A DNA stretch of 46,426 nt, from NCBI RefSeq assembly GCF_004210735.1, contig NZ_SDZL01000019.1, positions 1-46,426 on the forward strand, in the 5' to 3' direction. Of the stretch, positions 1 through 10,800 are shown piece after piece (position 1 is the stretch's first letter; every line of letters starts with the position of its first letter). The notes below the pieces were generated by a model that saw nothing but the letters and a program-made list of their open reading frames with translations, did not search any database and was not told the DNA's origin. The stretch is from Brevundimonas sp. GTDB lineage: Bacteria; Pseudomonadota; Alphaproteobacteria; Caulobacterales; Caulobacteraceae. Both the position numbers and the translations under genes were made by a program.

Positions 1-981
1 GGCGTCCTGCCGGGCGAGGCGCCGCTGGACTTCGCCTATGTCGCCGTCGGGGCGCGGGACGACCGGCTGGCCGTCGAGGGCTTCGCCGCCGCCGACCGGG
101 CCACGCCGCTGCGCGGCGCGCAGGCGCTGGACGCCGCCTATGCCGCCCGCCGCGCCGGGCAGGACGCCGAGGCCATCAATTGGCTGGAACAGGGGGCGCG
201 CACCCTGCCCGCCGAACAGCTGACGCCGCAGCGCCGCCATGAGATCGGCCGCGAACTGCAGACGCTGGAACACCGCTGGGGCGGCACGGCCACCGTTTCG
301 ACCGGCCCGGCGGACAGCGCCATGACCCTGCTGAACAACGGCGGGGATCAGGTGACGCAGGTCGGCGGCGAGGTCTGGGCCCGCGTCGGCGGCGACCACA
401 ACGGCCGCCCGGTGCAGGTCTTCGCCCGCGCCTATCAGACGCTGGACGCCGACACCGGTCCGACCGGCGGGGACAGCACCCAGGGCTGGGTGGGCGTGCG
501 CTGGAAGCCGCTGACGCAGACCAATCTGGTGCTGGAGGCCAGCCGCCTGATCGCCATCGGCGAAGCGGCGCGGGACGACACCATGCTGCGCGCCGCCTGG
601 TCGGCGGACGTGGGCGGCGACCTGCGTTACGACCGCGACAGCTGGCCCTCGGCCCACGTCTATGTCGACGCGGCCCGCCTGATCGAGGACGAACAGACCT
701 ATGTGGTGGCCGACGCCAACCTCGGCTGGACCTGGGTCGCCAGCGAAAGCCGCCGCGACACGGTGACGGCGGGCGTCGGCGTGAGGGCCGACTACGACAG
801 CCTGCGCGATGAAGACTGGGCCGTCGCGGCAGGCCCGCGCGTCGCCTGGCGCCACTGGATGGGCGGCGACGATGTGCGGGCGCCGGGGCGGTATCTGGAT
901 CTGTCGCTGGGGTATTATGCGCCAATCGGCGACGGCCCGCGGGATGCGGGGGTGGTGGCGGCGGTGACCTTCGGGTTTTAG
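1..981 (+). CDS. NfrA-like outer-membrane protein, C-terminal part (5' end missing)
   Basis: The frame is open from the first base to the TAA at 979-981, giving 326 residues of a protein that starts outside the window. The last ~200 residues resemble the C-terminal domain of bacteriophage N4 adsorption protein A (NfrA). They alternate short strands rich in Tyr, Trp and Asp, contain the segment RYLDLSLGYYAPIGDG, and end in GF, as expected for an outer-membrane beta-barrel with a C-terminal aromatic. The upstream ~100 residues are Ala-rich and helical (QDAEAINWLEQGARTLP), consistent with the TPR-like repeats that precede the barrel in this family. NfrA-type proteins are thought to work in export of an envelope glycan and can serve as phage receptors. 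The partner genes would lie to the left, outside the window. The family assignment is by recognition, not alignment. Confidence 0.72.
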   Translation, partial: GVLPGEAPLDFAYVAVGARDDRLAVEGFAAADRATPLRGAQALDAAYAARRAGQDAEAINWLEQGARTLPAEQLTPQRRHEIGRELQTLEHRWGGTATVSTGPADSAMTLLNNGGDQVTQVGGEVWARVGGDHNGRPVQVFARAYQTLDADTGPTGGDSTQGWVGVRWKPLTQTNLVLEASRLIAIGEAARDDTMLRAAWSADVGGDLRYDRDSWPSAHVYVDAARLIEDEQTYVVADANLGWTWVASESRRDTVTAGVGVRADYDSLRDEDWAVAAGPRVAWRHWMGGDDVRAPGRYLDLSLGYYAPIGDGPRDAGVVAAVTFGF

Positions 982-1008
982 GTCAACAGCTCGGTTCGAC
1001 CACAGACC

Positions 1009-1236
1009 TTACGCGGGGATGGCGGCCGCGCGGTCCACTTCTCGCGCCGCGTAGGCGAGGCAGGCGGAGATATCCTCCGGCTGGAGGTCCGGATGATGTT
1101 CGAGGATCGCGGCAGGCGCTTCGCCCGCCGCCAGCATGCCCAACACATCGCTGACACGCATCCGCAGGCCCCGGATGCAGGGCCGGCCACCGCACTGGTC
1201 AGGCCGGATCGTGACGCGCGTCAGGAGCTCGGACAT
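1009..1236 (-). CDS. DUF433 family protein (VapB-like antitoxin fold), orphan
   Basis: This 75-residue protein begins at ATG 1236. It contains the DUF433 signature: a short strand followed by CGGRPCIRGLRMRV, then LGMLAAGEAPAAILEHHPDL and EDISACLAYAARE. Members are small winged-helix-like DNA-binding proteins, often annotated as antitoxins and commonly followed by a PIN-like DUF5615 toxin gene. Downstream on this strand there is only the convergent nfrA-like gene, 27 bases away, and upstream is a divergent HNH gene, so no toxin partner is visible. No convincing Shine-Dalgarno sequence precedes the ATG. The frame stays open upstream to 1536, but that extension runs antisense to the HNH gene and lacks family character. 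The protein could be a chromosomal regulator rather than a working antitoxin. Confidence 0.82.
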   Translation of the reverse strand: MSELLTRVTIRPDQCGGRPCIRGLRMRVSDVLGMLAAGEAPAAILEHHPDLQPEDISACLAYAAREVDRAAAIPA

Positions 1237-1351
1237 AGCGGGAATGTAGCGGAAATGCGGGCGCGCCGGAATCGGGGGCAGCCCAAAGAAAGCCTCGGCT
1301 GGATCGGCTTGAGGTCTGGCGTGGGGCCACGAGCCTGCTAACCTCCGGTAG

Positions 1352-2632
1352 GTGGAGGGCCGGGGCATACTAATCCAGAATGGGAACAAACCCGCCGGCC
1401 CGCCACGCATCAAGGTGCGCGACGACGCTGGCGTGGAGCTGAATGCCGAGTTTTCGGTCGAGCCGACCACGACAGGAGCCGACGTTATCCTCCAGTCGCG
1501 TGGCGGCGTGGATGCGTCAGGCAAGAAGCGAAACACGGACTACAACGCTGCGCTGATCTTGCTCTTGGCGCGGATGGCCGGCCTCGACCTAGCGATTCAG
1601 CAGGCTTACATCGCCAGTTCCAAGACCGATGGACTGGCGCTTAAAAAGCGACGGCTGGAACTGCGGGGGCACTCCTATCCCGTCCAACTGGGCAGCCTGA
1701 CGGATTTCGAACAATTGCGGCTCGACCTAGGTTTCGCACTAGGTGCCTTCAAGTCCGGACCTGACAGCAAGGGCAAGGGAACTTCCGCTAAACGCGTGCG
1801 TCTGTCGGTCGTCGGGCCGGGGCTGGATCAACTGCCGGGTGACGCGTTCCAGAACATTCTGGCAGGAGCGGCTGATGACGCGCCGCAAGGCGCAACCGAC
1901 AAACCGCTCAAATACGCCCCCATCGGCGACTTTCTTCGCGCCCAGTCCATGTCGGAAGTGCGCCTGTCTCTGGACGAGGTTGCGCAACTGGTCGGCCCGC
2001 TAGCGCCGTCGGCGGCAACGCATCAGTTCTGGGCGAACGCCCGGGATCATCAGTTGTCGCGACGGAAACACTGGTTCGACGCCGGGTTCGACGCCTTCTT
2101 CGAGCCGGCCAGTCAAAGCGTCCGGTTCGTGCGCTCGGAGGGCCGCCGGTTTGAGGGCGCTCCGCCCCCTGTCTGGACTGAACCGCCGACGACCGACCCG
2201 GACGAGTTGGCGAGGAGCGTCCGCGCCCTCCGCGAAAAGCTGAAGGGGCGCAGCGGCCCACTGCCGCCTCCGCCGGGATCGACCGACGTCCAGAAGGTCA
2301 TGGGCCAGACAACCCGATACAATCGCGACCCCAACGTCATTGCCTGGGTAATCGAGCAGGCGGACGGCGTCTGCGAGGTCTGCGAAAAGCCCGCGCCCTT
2401 CGCCCGCGCGGACGGAACCGCATATCTGGAAGTACATCACCTTCGGCCATTGGTCGAAGGCGGACCGGACACCACCGACAACGCGGTGGCGGCCTGCCCG
2501 AACTGCCATCGAGCCCTTCATTATTCGGCGAAAAGCACGGCCCTCCGGGCGGCCGTCATTGTACGGCTTGAGCGCATGGTTGATCACCCCTGCAAGCTGA
2601 ACGCGGCAATGCAGCCTATTCCAACTCAGTGA
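1352..2632 (+). CDS. McrA-like HNH endonuclease with N-terminal accessory domains
   Basis: This 426-residue protein starts at GTG 1352; an in-frame TAG at 1349-1351 rules out an earlier start. The C-terminus carries a complete HNH nuclease of the McrA type: Cys341-x2-Cys344, the HH pair at 362-363 (LEVHHLRPL), Asn377, and Cys382-x2-Cys385-His386. Residues ~187-262 (YAPIGDFLRAQ through WFDAGFDAFF) resemble the small DUF7662-type domain often attached to nucleases. The first ~175 residues are not recognised. McrA-type HNH proteins usually restrict modified or foreign DNA; that activity is inferred here. The gene is followed after 31 bases by an unknown gene on the same strand. Codon use looks less GC-biased than in lepA or the RND genes, which suggests acquisition by transfer. 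Nuclease family is sure; target is unknown. Confidence 0.85.
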   Translation: MEGRGILIQNGNKPAGPPRIKVRDDAGVELNAEFSVEPTTTGADVILQSRGGVDASGKKRNTDYNAALILLLARMAGLDLAIQQAYIASSKTDGLALKKRRLELRGHSYPVQLGSLTDFEQLRLDLGFALGAFKSGPDSKGKGTSAKRVRLSVVGPGLDQLPGDAFQNILAGAADDAPQGATDKPLKYAPIGDFLRAQSMSEVRLSLDEVAQLVGPLAPSAATHQFWANARDHQLSRRKHWFDAGFDAFFEPASQSVRFVRSEGRRFEGAPPPVWTEPPTTDPDELARSVRALREKLKGRSGPLPPPPGSTDVQKVMGQTTRYNRDPNVIAWVIEQADGVCEVCEKPAPFARADGTAYLEVHHLRPLVEGGPDTTDNAVAACPNCHRALHYSAKSTALRAAVIVRLERMVDHPCKLNAAMQPIPTQ

Positions 2633-2663
2633 TCAGGACGGCGACTCGGCCTACGGTCGCGGC

Positions 2664-3362
2664 ATGGTGGACGACCTCAGCAAACCTCTCGAAGTGCTGC
2701 CGGGATTTCTGTCCACCATCTCGATGGTCGAGGATGATCAAGCGGCGGTCATAAAGGGTTTCATCGGGGCTGAGCGGAAATCTCCGCCCCGGTACGATGT
2801 CGCCCGACAACTGATCTTCAAGGTTCTTGAGGGGCAGATCAGCCTTCAACAAGCGCAGGATTATGCTGACAGCGTCAGCGATCCCGTGGATCGCCGTTGC
2901 GCCCGACAAGTCCTGCGTGCGGGCCAGCCCTTTCTGAAGACCGCCTCCGTCGCGCCGGTATCTGCGCTGCCGTCAATGACAGTCGAAGTCCGAGCCGGTC
3001 TCTCTTTGAGCGTCGGCCCCATCTGGGTTCGGCAACTGGAAGAGCCGCGCCTGCTGTTGTTGCACGTGTGGGACCGGCCGCTGAACGAACGTCAGGTTCG
3101 GGCCGCGCTTGCGGTTCTGAGGACTGCGTTGGCCACGCAGCAGCCAGCTTGGTCCTATCGGGAGATTGATTTCGTTTCCGTCGCGACGCCTGAGTTGGCG
3201 GCTGAGCGGCACTGCCGGGTGCACGGCTGGCGGACGCTCGCTCCGATGGAGGACGACGAACTCGCACGGTTCTTCAGAGACATGCTGTCAGCCTGGGACG
3301 CGTACCTCAAGATAGGCCCACGGCCGGTCAAGCGGAGAGGCCCGCCGGGATTGTTCGACTGA
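2664..3362 (+). CDS. Protein of unknown function, partner of the HNH endonuclease gene
   Basis: I do not recognise this 232-residue protein. It is soluble, with no signal peptide or membrane segment. The first ~85 residues look helical (LIFKVLEGQISLQQAQDYA). The middle, ~105-175, alternates strands and helices (LLLLHVWDRPL, VRAALAVLRTAL), and the tail is basic and proline-rich (KRRGPPGLFD). There are only a few Cys and His residues and no obvious catalytic motif. It lies 31 bases after the HNH endonuclease on the same strand, so co-transcription is likely, and its codon use shares the weaker GC bias of that gene. It could be a specificity, regulatory or accessory subunit of the nuclease, but nothing in the sequence proves this. 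Confidence 0.7.
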   Translation: MVDDLSKPLEVLPGFLSTISMVEDDQAAVIKGFIGAERKSPPRYDVARQLIFKVLEGQISLQQAQDYADSVSDPVDRRCARQVLRAGQPFLKTASVAPVSALPSMTVEVRAGLSLSVGPIWVRQLEEPRLLLLHVWDRPLNERQVRAALAVLRTALATQQPAWSYREIDFVSVATPELAAERHCRVHGWRTLAPMEDDELARFFRDMLSAWDAYLKIGPRPVKRRGPPGLFD

Positions 3363-3513
3363 ACAGGCGACCTTACCCTCCAACGGCAGCGCGGCTAGGG
3401 GCGACCCAAGCCGACAGCGCCGCCAAGCGGCCTACCACGAACGCGGAGGCAAATATGTACTGCGCGACCACTGAAAGGGCGAGCCTTGGGCAGTTTAACC
3501 GCGCTCACCGCCC

Positions 3514-5322
<1,809 letters not shown>

Positions 5323-5375
5323 GGTCCGGCGCGCTTAGCATCCAGCGCGCCGGAACGCCATCGGGAGGGGCTGCG

Positions 5376-6386
5376 TCAGTCGATCATCCGATCCTCGATC
5401 CAGTAGGCTACGCCGGCACGCACTTGCTGGAGCCTGGCCTCGGCCTGGGAGACGCGGCGCACGATGCGGGCCATGAAACCGGGGTCCTCAGGACGCACCA
5501 GCGGCGCCAGGAAGCCGTCGTCACCGCCAGCGGAATCGGAAGACGGGCGCACCAGCGGGGCCAGGAAATCATCGCGGACCAGCGGGGCCAGGAAGTCGTC
5601 TGAATTGGTGTTGGATTCCAGCGGCGCCAAGAAATCGTCGTCCTCCTTCATCTGCTCGTCGCGCGCCCAGCGGACCAGGGCGCGACGGGTGGATTGGCGC
5701 AACCGATACAGGGCGTCCATCTGGCGGGCGGCCAGGACGTCCTCCGGCTCGTTCACCAGCACGACGTGCTGATAAAGCTCGACGGCGTGAATGGCCTGGC
5801 TGGCGGCCAAAGCCTTGCGGCGCCTGGCGCCTTCGTCCTCCTCCTCAGCGATGACCTCCTCAGCGATCTCGCGCAGCTCCTCGATGTACGCCGTGCCGGC
5901 GCCCAGCAGCAGGCCGCGCTCGTGCACCGAGCTGGCGGTCCAGTAATTGACCACAGATTGGGTGAAGGCGTTGGGACCGCGCACTTCAAAGCCGCGCTGC
6001 TGCACAGGCGGCACGGGCAGGACGGGAGTCTCGGCCACCCGGCGCGCGCCCTGGGTCTCGATCGTGGCCCGCCCCCCCGCGTGCTGCTCTCCGGTCGCGG
6101 AACCCGCGCCGGCCCTGCCACTGGATCCCGCCGCGCCGCGTCCGGCCAGCAGGGCTTCCATCTGGATCACCACGGCCAGGCAGCGCGCGGGCTCGACCTC
6201 TTCCAGGGCCAGGGCCTCGTCGTACAGTTCGTTCAGGTGGTCATGCAGCGTGCCCGACGACTGTGCAGGCAGTTCGCTGACCCGCTGGGCCACGGCCTGC
6301 AAACGAGGCTGGCAACTGGCGGCCGCCTCGCCCGAGGCGAAGACGGTCAGAAGCGCGCCAGCGGCGGCGATCAGGGAACGGGACAT
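5376..6386 (-). CDS. Secreted protein with DDFLAPL repeats, unknown function
   Basis: The chosen start is ATG 6386, which has GGAG eight bases upstream; an in-frame ATG at 6413 would place charged and proline residues before the signal peptide. The 336-residue product begins with a Sec signal peptide ending near GEAAASCQ. Residues ~30-90 hold paired Cys and helical segments. Residues ~95-130 are low-complexity Gly/Ala. A helical block (EELREIAEEVIAEEEDEG, then LAASQAIHAVELYQHVVL) follows. Between residues ~250 and 297 the motif DDFLAPL occurs three times plus a DDGFLAPLV variant, followed by a degenerate PGFMARIVR. The last helix is amphipathic. I do not recognise a family. The repeats look like exposed short linear motifs for binding a partner in the envelope; that is inference. 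Confidence 0.75.
   Translation of the reverse strand: MSRSLIAAAGALLTVFASGEAAASCQPRLQAVAQRVSELPAQSSGTLHDHLNELYDEALALEEVEPARCLAVVIQMEALLAGRGAAGSSGRAGAGSATGEQHAGGRATIETQGARRVAETPVLPVPPVQQRGFEVRGPNAFTQSVVNYWTASSVHERGLLLGAGTAYIEELREIAEEVIAEEEDEGARRRKALAASQAIHAVELYQHVVLVNEPEDVLAARQMDALYRLRQSTRRALVRWARDEQMKEDDDFLAPLESNTNSDDFLAPLVRDDFLAPLVRPSSDSAGGDDGFLAPLVRPEDPGFMARIVRRVSQAEARLQQVRAGVAYWIEDRMID
5497..5643 (-). repeat. Four coding repeats specifying (D)DFLAPL(V)
   Basis: On the plus strand four copies of approximately ACCAGCGGSGCCAGGAARTC occur between 5497 and 5643, all in the same frame of the secreted protein on the minus strand. They encode DDFLAPLE, DDFLAPLVR, DDFLAPLVR and DDGFLAPLVR. The two middle copies abut; the outer two are separated by 6-10 residue linkers. 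Synonymous differences between copies (GAAATC versus GAAGTC) show that the protein sequence, more than the DNA sequence, has been kept. Confidence 0.85.
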
Positions 6387-6503
6387 GGGGGGCTCCATCG
6401 GACAAGCGGGCATCCCTGAAACCTCACGCGACCGCCCGAAACATGATTGCGACGAAGACAGGGTTTCCTGCGGCGAAAAACGGGAGCGCCGCGTGCGGGA
6501 TTA

Positions 6504-6525
6504 ACTCGGCGTAATGGCGCCGAGT
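6504..6525. promoter_or_regulatory. Inverted repeat upstream of the RND operon
   Basis: A perfect 8-bp inverted repeat, ACTCGGCG ... CGCCGAGT with a 6-base centre (TAATGG), lies in the 245-base gap between the divergent DDFLAPL protein gene and the RND adaptor gene, about 107 bases before the GTG start. It may be an operator for a regulator encoded elsewhere, or a small hairpin in the leader. No regulator gene sits next to this operon. Confidence 0.4.
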
Positions 6526-6631
6526 CGCATTTGAGACGTTACGCCGGACCCGCTATGCAGCACGGTGAAATTCCAGCGTCGCACGGACTCCTGTGACAGA
6601 GAGCCGTTCGCGCATTCGACAGGGGTAGATT

Positions 6632-7792
6632 GTGGCGACTTCGACGCGAACGACCGGATGGATCGGGACCGGACTGCTGGGCGCCGCCCTGCTGACTCTG
6701 GCCGCCTGTGGCGGCGGTGACGGCAAGGAGAAGGCGGAAAAGGCCGGCGGCGGCGCCTCGCGCCAGACCGTGTCGGCCGCGACCGTCAGCGTCATCGACA
6801 TGCCGCGCACCGTGACAGCGTCGGGTACCGTATCCGCCTGGGAAGAGGTTCCGGTCGGCGCCGAAACCGGCGGCCTGACCGCCACCGCCGTCTATGTCGA
6901 TGAAGGCAGCTATGTCAGGCAGGGCCAGCCGCTTGTCCAGATGAACGACGTGCTGCTGCGGGCCCAGTTGCGTCAGCAGCAGGCCTCGGTCCAGACCGCC
7001 GAGGCCAACGCCGCCCGCGACGATGCGGCCCTGTCCCGCGCGCAGGAGCTGAAGGAGCGCGGCTTCCTCAGTCAGGCTTCGCTGGACACGGCCCTGGCCA
7101 ACCAGAAGGCGTCGCAGGCGCAACTGGCCTCGGCGCGCGCGTCACTGTCCGAGACCCAGACCCGCCTGTCGCAGGCGACGATCCGCGCGCCCGTCTCGGG
7201 CCAGATCATCAGCCGCAATGTCACCAAGGGCCAGATCATCACGGCCGGCGACGAGATGTTCCGCATGGTGCGTGACGGCCGGCTGGAGCTGGACGCCCAG
7301 ATCACCGAGACCGACCTGCCCCTGATCCGTGCCGGGATGCGAGCCACCGTCTCCTCGAACGAAGCCAACGCCACCCCCGGCACAGTCCGCATCGTCACAC
7401 CCCAGGTCGATGCCCAGACCCGCCTCGGCTTGGCCCGTATCTCGCTGGCGCCCGGCGCAGGGCTGAAGCCCGGCATGTTTGGTCGCGCGGTGATCGAGGC
7501 GGGGGCCCAGCCCTCGACCGTCGTGCCGACCGGCGCGATCCTCTATCGCGAGAACAAGGCCGGCGTCTTTGTCATCGACGCCAGCAGCCAGGTGCATTTC
7601 CAGCCCGTGACAGTGCTGTCCCGCAACGACGCCCAGACCGCCGTCACCGGCGTCCAAGCCGGGGTGCGCGTGGTCGTCGACGGCGCCGGCTTCCTGAGCG
7701 AGGGGGACCGCATCACCATCGCGCCCGCTCGCGCCGCTGCGCGTACCGCTCCTGCGGCGGCGGCTCCCGCCGCCGCGCCCGCCCGCAAATAG
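6632..7792 (+). CDS. RND efflux periplasmic adaptor lipoprotein (MFP/HlyD family)
   Basis: This 386-residue protein starts at GTG 6632 after an AGGGG-like ribosome site. The N-terminus is a lipoprotein signal peptide with lipobox LAAC (Cys26), so it is probably anchored in the inner membrane. A split lipoyl half-motif (VYVDEGSYVRQGQPLVQM) is followed by a coiled-coil hairpin (~115-175). The second lipoyl half (TIRAPVSGQIISRNVTKGQ) and a beta-barrel domain (~210-290) follow. The C-terminus is an Ala/Pro tail ending ARK. It bridges the inner-membrane pump to an outer-membrane channel in tripartite efflux. The pump gene follows after 9 bases; no TolC-type gene is nearby. Substrate is unknown. 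Confidence 0.93.
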   Translation: MATSTRTTGWIGTGLLGAALLTLAACGGGDGKEKAEKAGGGASRQTVSAATVSVIDMPRTVTASGTVSAWEEVPVGAETGGLTATAVYVDEGSYVRQGQPLVQMNDVLLRAQLRQQQASVQTAEANAARDDAALSRAQELKERGFLSQASLDTALANQKASQAQLASARASLSETQTRLSQATIRAPVSGQIISRNVTKGQIITAGDEMFRMVRDGRLELDAQITETDLPLIRAGMRATVSSNEANATPGTVRIVTPQVDAQTRLGLARISLAPGAGLKPGMFGRAVIEAGAQPSTVVPTGAILYRENKAGVFVIDASSQVHFQPVTVLSRNDAQTAVTGVQAGVRVVVDGAGFLSEGDRITIAPARAAARTAPAAAAPAAAPARK

Positions 7793-7801
7793 GACCCGAT
7801 C

Positions 7802-10800
7802 ATGAACCAGATCTCGTCCTGGGCGATCCGCAATCCCATTCCAATCATCCTGCTGTTCGTGCTGCTGACTATCAGTGGTGTGATCGGCTTCATGGGGATG
7901 CGGATCAACAACAACCCCGACATCGACTTCCCCCTGGTCGCCGTGACCGCCGCTCGCCCCGGTGCGGCGCCCAGCGAGATGGAGGTTCAGGTCACCCGCC
8001 TGATCGAGGATTCGATCGCAGGCCTGTCGGGTGTTCGCCACATCTATTCCAACATCTCGGACGGCGTCTCCTCGACGACGATCGAGTTCGAACTGGGCAC
8101 CGACACCGAGCGCGCCACCAATGACGTGCGCAACGCCATGAGCGGCCTGCGCTCGGCCCTGCCGCAGGACATGCAGGAGCCGGCGGTCCAGCGCATCGAC
8201 ATCACCGGCGACGCCCTGATCACCTATGTGGTCCGTTCGCCGACGATGACGCCGGAACAGATCAGCTGGTTCATCGACAACGAGATGAGCCGGTCCCTGC
8301 TGGCGCTGGGCGGCGTGGGCGAGGTCAACCGTTCGGGCGGCGTCGATCGCGAAATCCGGGTCGAACTGGATCCGCAGCGACTGGCTTCGTACGGCGTCAC
8401 CGCGGCGGCGGTCAGTCAGGCCCTGTCCAGCGTCAACTCCGACCTGCCCGGCGGACGCGTCACCATTTCCGGCTCGGAGCGGGCCATCCGCACCCTGGGT
8501 TCGGCAGGCTCCATCGAACAGCTGCGTCAGACCCTGATCCCGCTGGGTGACGGCCGCAATGTCCGCCTGGGCGAACTGGGTCGTGTCGAAGACAAATGGA
8601 CCGAGCCGCGCCGCCTGGCCCGCTATAACGGTCAGGAGGCGGTGACCTTCAACTTCCTGCGCTCGCGCGAGGCCAGCGAGGTCAAGGTCGCCGAGAAGGT
8701 CCGCGAAGAGGTCGCGCGCATCGACGAGGCCCATCCGGAGCTGATGGTCGAACAGGTCACCTCGTCGGTTCAGTATATCGAGGAAAGCTACATCGCCTCG
8801 ATCGAGGCCCTGCTGCTGGGCGCGGTGCTGGCGGTGATCGTGGTGTTCATCTTCCTGCGGGACTGGCGGGCGACGCTGATCGCGGCGACGGCCATGCCGA
8901 TGTCGCTGATCCCGGCCTTCGCCATCCTGGGGCCGATGGACCAGTCCCTGAACGTCGTCACCCTGCTGGCCCTGTCGCTGACCATCGGCATTCTGGTCGA
9001 TGACGCCATCGTGGAGATCGAGAACATCGTCCGGCACATGCGGGACGGAAAATCACCCTATGACGCCTCGATGGAGGCGGCGGACGAGATCGGCCTGGCC
9101 GTCGTGGCCACGACCTCGACCATCATCGCCGTGTTCGCGCCGGTCGGCTTCATGCCGGGGATCATCGGCCAGTTCTTCAAGGCTTTCGCCCTGGCGGCCT
9201 GCGTGTCGGTGGCCTTTTCGCTGATCGTGGCGCGGACGCTGACGCCGCTGATGGCGGCCTATCTGCTGAAGCACACCAAACATGAAGACCGCGATCCACC
9301 GTGGATGGCCGGTTATCTGCGCGCGCTGAAATGGTGCCTAGGCAACCGGTGGAAGGTGTTCGCAGGCGGGGCGCTGATCCTGATCGGCTCCTTCGCCATG
9401 ATCCCGACCCTGCCGTTCGAATTCAGCCCGTCCGGCGACCAGTCGCGCGCTGCCTTCTCGGTCGAGCTGCCGCCGGGATCGACCCTGCGCCAGACGGACG
9501 CGGTCGTGCAGCGGGTGACGCGCGAACTGCAGGCCCGTCCCGAGGTCACCTCGGTCTATGCCGCCGTCGGCGGTCAGGAGGTCAATCAGGCGAACGTCTA
9601 TGCCGACATGGTCAAGAAGGGCGAGCGCAAGCTGAGTCAGCAACAGTTCGCCCGCGAGATGGTCGATCAATTCAAGACCATCCCCGGCGCCCGCATCGGC
9701 GCCGGCGTCGCCCAGCAGGGCGGCGGACCCAGCGACGGGACGCGCTACACCTTCGCCTTGCTGGGCGACAATCCCGCCGCGCTGAACGCCGCCGCCCGCA
9801 AGGTCGAGGAAGAAATGCGCGGCGTTCCCGGACTGGCCAATGTCGTCAACACGGCCGCCATCGCGCGCCCGGAAATCCTGGTGACGCCGCGTCCCGACGA
9901 AGCGGCCCTGGCGGGAGTCTCGACCGGCGCCCTGTCACAGGCGGTGCGCGTGGCGACCCTGGGCGACATCGACCAGAACCTGCCGAAGTATAATCTGGGC
10001 GACCGTCAGGTGCCGATCCGTCTGCAACTGACCGAAGAGGCCCGCTCGGACCTGTCGGTTCTGCAGACCCTGAGGGTTCCGACCGCCTCGGGCGCCGCCG
10101 TGCCGCTGAGCGCCGTGGCCGACATCGCCTTCGGCGCCGGTCCGGCCAGCGTCAGCCGGCAGGACCGCTCGCGCATCGCCTCGATCACGGCGGAACTGGA
10201 CGGCATTCGCACCGGTGAGGCGGCCCAGAAGGTCCAGCAACTGCCCTCGGTCAAGAACCTGCCCGAGGGCGTGCGTCAGGTGCCCGCCGGTGACCAGGAG
10301 TTCATCCAGGAGATGATCACCGGCTTCGCCATCGCCTTCGGCACCGGCATCCTGCTGATGTATGCGGTGCTGGTGTTGCTGTTCAAAAGCTTCGCCTATC
10401 CGATCACCATCATGGCGGCCCTGCCGCTGGCCATCGGCGGCGCCTTCGTGGCGCTGAAAATCGGCGGCTCCAGCTTCTCGATCTCGTCGCTGATCGGGGT
10501 GCTGATGCTGATGGGCATCGCGGCCAAGAACTCCATCCTGCTGGTCGACTACGTCATCATGGCCGAAAAGGACGGGATGCCGCGCCTGGAGGCCATCATG
10601 GACGCCGCCCACAAGCGGGCGCGCCCGATCCTGATGACGACCTTCGCCATGGGCGCGGGCATGGTGCCCGTGGCCATCGGCTGGGGCGCGGACGTCGAGT
10701 TCCGCTCGCCCATGGCGATCGCCGTGCTGGGGGGGCTGATCTCCTCGACCTTCCTGTCGCTGCTCTACATCCCGGCGATCTTCACCATCGTGGACGACAT

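Noticed and set aside
3361..3474. Possible gene remnant ending in AAYHERGGKYVLRDH before the lepA 3' end
   Set aside because: The last ~18 residues read like a real protein terminus, but the frame has no start or upstream homology and only ~37 codons. It may be a decayed fragment, yet cannot be supported.
7142..9037. 631-codon open frame on the minus strand under the RND genes
   Set aside because: It spans two well-supported plus-strand genes and reads as His/Asp/Gln-rich shadow sequence.
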